DNA of 64,000 bases, taken from the NCBI RefSeq assembly GCF_000317535.1, contig NC_020050.1, forward strand, positions 1 to 64,000, written 5' to 3'. This document shows, piece after piece, positions 61,301-64,000 of this stretch. A model generated the notes under the pieces. It did not search any database. It had not been told where the DNA came from and saw nothing but the letters and a program-made list of their open reading frames with translations. Position 1 is the first letter of the stretch. Every line of letters begins with the position of its first letter. The stretch comes from Cylindrospermum stagnale PCC 7417 (GTDB lineage Bacteria; Cyanobacteriota; Cyanobacteriia; Cyanobacteriales; Nostocaceae). A program made the translations under genes and the position numbers.

Positions 61301-64000
61301 GTTAAAAAATATTGACAGTCTTGCAAGTTATATAGATAAAAATCAGCCCAAAGTTGCGATCAAGGAAAAATCAACAGAGCCTGAAATTATCGCTCAAAAT
61401 CAGCCCAACCAAACTATTCAGGAAAATGCCCTAGAACCTGAAATTGCAATTGGCACATTACCTCAACTCTCACAACCAGCTCCTCCGACTGTAGCTGAGA
61501 AGTCTACATCTGTGCTTGAGAGCAGGTTAGTAAATAAAACATCAGTAGTTGAAACAGGACTTGAGCGAATTATGGCTCAACAACTACAACTTACGTCTCA
61601 AGTCATATCTCAACAATTGCAGTTATTACAAAACAATCGTGTTGTATCATCAACAAATGAGTCACAAGTAAGATTCATCACAACCCCAAAGCCAGCAAGT
61701 CCAGCAAACAATGCGGTTAAAGGAACAGGAACTCAAGAACCTTTAAATTTGGAAAGAATCACAGCGAAAGGAGCGGAAGGGCTAAATTCTAAACAACAGC
61801 AACATCTAAAAGCATTGGTTGCACGTTATACCAAGCGCACACAAGGGTCAAAACGAGCAAAGCAATCTTATCACCATGTTCTAGCTGACAGCAGAGCTTC
61901 GGCTGGATTTCGTCCTTCCATCAAGGAAATGGTTTACCCTATTGTTTGCGATCGCTCTCAAGGCTCTAAGTTTTGGGACGTGGATGGTAACGAGTATGTA
62001 GACATCACAATGGGGTTTGGTGTGCATCTGTTTGGTCACAATCCGCCCTTTGTCATAGAAGCTTTACAGGAGCAGATAAAACTTGGTACACAATTAGGTC
62101 CCCAATCCAGTCTAGCGGGCGAAGTGGCAAAGTTGTTGTGCGAACTGACTGGTCTAGAACGCGTCACCTTTTGTCAGTCAGGTACAGAAGCCGTAATGAC
62201 ATCACTGCGTTTAGCACGAACGGCAACAGGACGCACGAAGATTGTCCTATTTTCAGGTTCTTATCATGGGCATTTTGATGGGGTTTTAGCTAGAGCACAA
62301 GCATCAGATGACAAGCAGGTTTCTGTCCCGATGGCTCCTGGTATATCGCCACACATAGTTGAAGATGTTGTGGTACTCGATTATGGCGATCCTAGTGCAT
62401 TAGAGTATATTGAAGCTCATGCTCATGAATTAGCTGCGGTTTTAGTTGAACCCGTACAGAGTCGGCGACCCGATTTACAACCCAAAGAGTTCTTGCAGCA
62501 CTTGAGGCAAGTCACCGCAAAAGCAGGTACAGCCTTGATTTTCGATGAAATCATCACTGGCTTTCGCATTCATCCAGGCGGCGCACAGGCACACTTTGGT
62601 GTGAAAGCAGACTTGGCAACTTACGGTAAAATTTCTGGTGGAGGTCTGCCGTTTGCAGCAGTAGCTGGTAAGGCTACTTTGATGAATGGCATTGATGGTG
62701 GGCAATGGAACTATGGTGATGATTCGTATCCTGATGCAGAAAGGACATTTTTTGCAGGTACTTTTAACAAATATTCTCTGGCTTTGGCGACCGCAAGAGC
62801 GGTACTTAAGCATCTTAAAAACCAGGGAGCAAGTCTTCAAGAGCAATTAAATCAACGCACAGCACAGTTAACAAAGACACTCAATGCCTTCTTTGAACAA
62901 GAGCGTGTGCCTATTCAAGTGGTTTATTTTGGCTCGCTGTTCCGCTTTAGCTTTAAGAAGAACTTAGATTTGTTTTTCTACCACTTAATTGAGAAAGGTA
63001 TCTACGTTTGGGAAGGGCGCACCTGTTTTCTGTCCACAGCGCATACAGATGCTGATATTCAGTATGTGATTCAGGCTGTGAAAGAGAGCATAGTCGAGAT
63101 GCAAGCAGGAGGTTTTTTACCTAAACGCTCACCCAACTTGAATGGATCTGCAAGCAATTCGCCGAATTCATTCTTAACTAAGAGTTCTACTCCTGAAGCT
63201 GCTATTTTTCCACAAACGACTACAATGGCTGCTGGGGGTATCGTAGAACCTGTAAATGTTCCTCAAACATTCACATCATTAACAACAGTCCCTGATTCTG
63301 ATGAAGTAGTATCTGATGCTGCAATTACAGTCTCCTTAACAGAAGCACAAAAACAACTCTGGGTTTTAGCGCAAATTTCAGAAGAAGCATCGAGTGCTCA
63401 TAACGTCTCTATAAATCTGCAATTACGTGGTTCGTTGAATTTAACAGTACTACATCAAGCAGTACAGAAAGTTGTAGAGCGTCACGAGGGTTTGCGAACG
63501 ACTATCGATAGCCAAGGGGATTTTCAGCAGATATTGCCATTCTTGAAAGTTGATATTCCTTGCATTAACTTCTCAAATGTTGATAGTTGTGAGCGTGAGT
63601 CTAAAGTCGCTGATTGGTTTAAACAAGAAAGCCTAAAACCTTTTGACCTAACTCAAGCACCTCTGTTCCGTTGTTATGTTCTTAAATTAGAAGAACAGCT
63701 ACATCTACTAGTTATGACAGCTCATCACATTGTCGTCGATGGCTGGTCAATAAACGTTATTCTGCAAGAATTAGGTGCATTGTATTCACAACAGTGTCAA
63801 GGTGAAGTTGATCAACTCAAGCCACCGATGCAATTTAGAGAATACATTAATTGGCAGGAGCAGCAAAGTCAAACTGAGGGAATGGCAGCCCATGAATCCT
63901 ACTGGTTGGAAAAATTTACTAGTTCGACTCCTGTTTTAAACCTGCCAACAGATCGTCCTCGTCCTCCAATAAAAACCTATAGAGGTAGTAGGCAAACGCT
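58359..64000 (+). CDS. Hybrid PKS/NRPS: KS-AT-ACP-aminotransferase-C (partial)
   Basis: Open to the window end (1,880 codons seen, no stop). KS: Cys in TIDTACSSSLVSLH near 172, His in VETHGTGTPLGDP. AT: GHSVGEYVAACVAGV near 618 and VSHAFHSPLMEP near 730, malonyl-CoA type. ACP: Ser in MGADSIVLIEAV near 951. Long linker, then a PLP class III aminotransferase (about 1,180-1,580) with QSGTEAVMTSLRLART, SGSYHGHFDGVLA, LIFDEIITGFR and the PLP Lys in TYGKISGGGLPF near 1,423. Condensation domain from about 1,657 with TAHHIVVDGWSINV near 1,789. There is no KR, so the beta-keto group is left for transamination: the classical route to a beta-amino fatty acid (mycosubtilin, microginin, puwainaphycin). 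The C domain should join it to an amino acid encoded beyond the window. Start ATG with weak ribosome site. Confidence 0.93.
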   Translation, partial: MEAIAIIGIGCRFPGANHPEAFWHLLRNGVDAITEVPSERWDIDTLYDPKPVTPGKMNTRFGSFLEQVDLFAPRFFRISPREAERMDPQQRLILEVAWEALENAGLAPDKLAQSQTGVFMGISSYDYGVLQVKDLESINAYSGTGNAFSIAANRLSYLLDLHGPSVTIDTACSSSLVSLHYACQSLQIGESELCLVGGVNLILSPSLNIVFSQAGMMSADGRCKTFDANADGYVRGEGCGVLVLKRLWEAQRDQDNILAIIKGSAVNQDGLTNGLTAPNGLSQQRVIRQALKNAGVTPAQISYVETHGTGTPLGDPIEIRALKAVLMEGRSLEQPCYIGSVKTNIGHLEAAAGIAGLIKAVLSLQHKEITPHLHLQQLNPYISFEGTPFSIPTKRQPWIAGTEKRLAGVSSFGFGGTNCHVILEEAPAVTFSPNDLERKMHLLTLSTKSEDALQELAQSYVDFVRFHPKASLADICFTANVGRSHFNHRLAIVTESTTQLIEQLTAFTTGKQASGVINRTVEIANRPKIVFLFTGQGSQYHAMGRKLYETQPTFRKILQQCDQLLKPYLDQSLLEILYGTTETAHLLNETAYTQPALFALEYALAELWRSWGIVPDAVIGHSVGEYVAACVAGVFSLEDGLMLVAERGRLMQSLPHNGEMAVVFAEQEKVVNILTQYEKEPSGVSREISISISAVNGPNNIVISGLKEYVQSAVEQFQSQGITVKPLQVSHAFHSPLMEPILDKFESKAATVNFQAPQIALISNLTGEIFKSGEIPDASYWRRHLREPVQFAAGMNALAEQGNKVFLEIGPRPTLSGMGKRCLPKVKSIWLPSLQYGQDDWQVLLNSLGILDTQGVEVNWVGYDRDYQQHKISLPTYPFQRKRYWFESDEERNINFMDLKNSDTQLVKPQLNTVQKSIYKDKIISKLCTLVAGLLQTDSSEINVYMPFLEMGADSIVLIEAVRTIENTFGIKVTIRQMFEELKNIDSLASYIDKNQPKVAIKEKSTEPEIIAQNQPNQTIQENALEPEIAIGTLPQLSQPAPPTVAEKSTSVLESRLVNKTSVVETGLERIMAQQLQLTSQVISQQLQLLQNNRVVSSTNESQVRFITTPKPASPANNAVKGTGTQEPLNLERITAKGAEGLNSKQQQHLKALVARYTKRTQGSKRAKQSYHHVLADSRASAGFRPSIKEMVYPIVCDRSQGSKFWDVDGNEYVDITMGFGVHLFGHNPPFVIEALQEQIKLGTQLGPQSSLAGEVAKLLCELTGLERVTFCQSGTEAVMTSLRLARTATGRTKIVLFSGSYHGHFDGVLARAQASDDKQVSVPMAPGISPHIVEDVVVLDYGDPSALEYIEAHAHELAAVLVEPVQSRRPDLQPKEFLQHLRQVTAKAGTALIFDEIITGFRIHPGGAQAHFGVKADLATYGKISGGGLPFAAVAGKATLMNGIDGGQWNYGDDSYPDAERTFFAGTFNKYSLALATARAVLKHLKNQGASLQEQLNQRTAQLTKTLNAFFEQERVPIQVVYFGSLFRFSFKKNLDLFFYHLIEKGIYVWEGRTCFLSTAHTDADIQYVIQAVKESIVEMQAGGFLPKRSPNLNGSASNSPNSFLTKSSTPEAAIFPQTTTMAAGGIVEPVNVPQTFTSLTTVPDSDEVVSDAAITVSLTEAQKQLWVLAQISEEASSAHNVSINLQLRGSLNLTVLHQAVQKVVERHEGLRTTIDSQGDFQQILPFLKVDIPCINFSNVDSCERESKVADWFKQESLKPFDLTQAPLFRCYVLKLEEQLHLLVMTAHHIVVDGWSINVILQELGALYSQQCQGEVDQLKPPMQFREYINWQEQQSQTEGMAAHESYWLEKFTSSTPVLNLPTDRPRPPIKTYRGSRQT

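Noticed and set aside
1-64000. tRNA, rRNA or riboswitch genes
   Set aside because: No cloverleaf, rRNA segment or known riboswitch core was recognised on either strand.

Overview
The window looks like chromosomal (or large-plasmid) DNA from a filamentous, Nostoc-type cyanobacterium. Evidence: repeated GCGATCGC (HIP1) octamers, cyanobacterial small dispersed repeats inside genes, a clpB of cyanobacterial type, and many IS/MITE families and accessory genes of the kind Nostocales carry. Only the first few kilobases look like ordinary core genome; most of the rest is accessory DNA: specialised metabolism separated by a large block of mobile elements. No tRNA, rRNA or CRISPR array was seen.

Layout. 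(1) 1-4.3 kb: clpB, an HdeD-type membrane protein, a decayed cupin gene and a small conserved gene. (2) 4.4-10.6 kb: a broken IS66 element lying against a beheaded sulfotransferase gene, a second sulfotransferase broken by one base, then three apparently intact genes: a chorismate-binding enzyme, an aldo/keto reductase and an isochorismatase. (3) 10.6-23.5 kb: a primase-like gene, an orphan TnsA-TnsB fusion transposase, a ParB-like gene split in two, a tyrosine recombinase, an AAA ATPase plus PIN-domain pair next to a truncated helicase/restriction gene, a truncated molybdopterin oxidoreductase and small genes. (4) 23,867-30,234: a compact Tn7-like transposon (tnsABCD) with both ends, TnsB-type binding repeats and a 5-bp target duplication, and practically no cargo. 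(5) 30.6-36.2 kb: a nuclease-like plus nucleotidyltransferase pair, a second recombinase, two coupled unknown genes, a ribbon-helix-helix regulator with a duplicated operator, and a CHAT-protease fragment broken by a small dispersed repeat. (6) 36.3-47.1 kb: a two-protein polyketide synthase (acyl ligase-KR-ACP, then KS-AT-cMT-KR-ACP-TE). (7) 47.8-50.3 kb, minus strand: a phage-like lysis and small-gene cassette. (8) 50.6-54.4 kb: IS630, IS110 and IS5 remnants, a broken recombinase and a MITE. (9) 54.5-64 kb: start of a lipopeptide cluster: fatty-acyl-AMP ligase, ACP, CylC-like dimetal halogenase/oxygenase, and a PKS/NRPS hybrid (KS-AT-ACP-aminotransferase-condensation) that runs off the window.

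How it fits together. The last locus reads as a loading line for a beta-amino fatty acid, possibly chlorinated, which is then joined to a peptide, as known for cyanobacterial lipopeptides of the puwainaphycin/microginin type and for the CylA-B-C trio of cylindrocyclophane. The 36-47 kb PKS would make a short, alpha-methylated hydroxy acid from a carboxylic acid starter and release it by its own thioesterase. The chorismate/isochorismate genes at 7.5-10.5 kb could supply such a starter, but this link is inference. One TIR family joins an IS630-type transposon (50,610-51,624) and three ~91-102 bp MITEs scattered through the window, showing that the region has been reshaped repeatedly by the same element.
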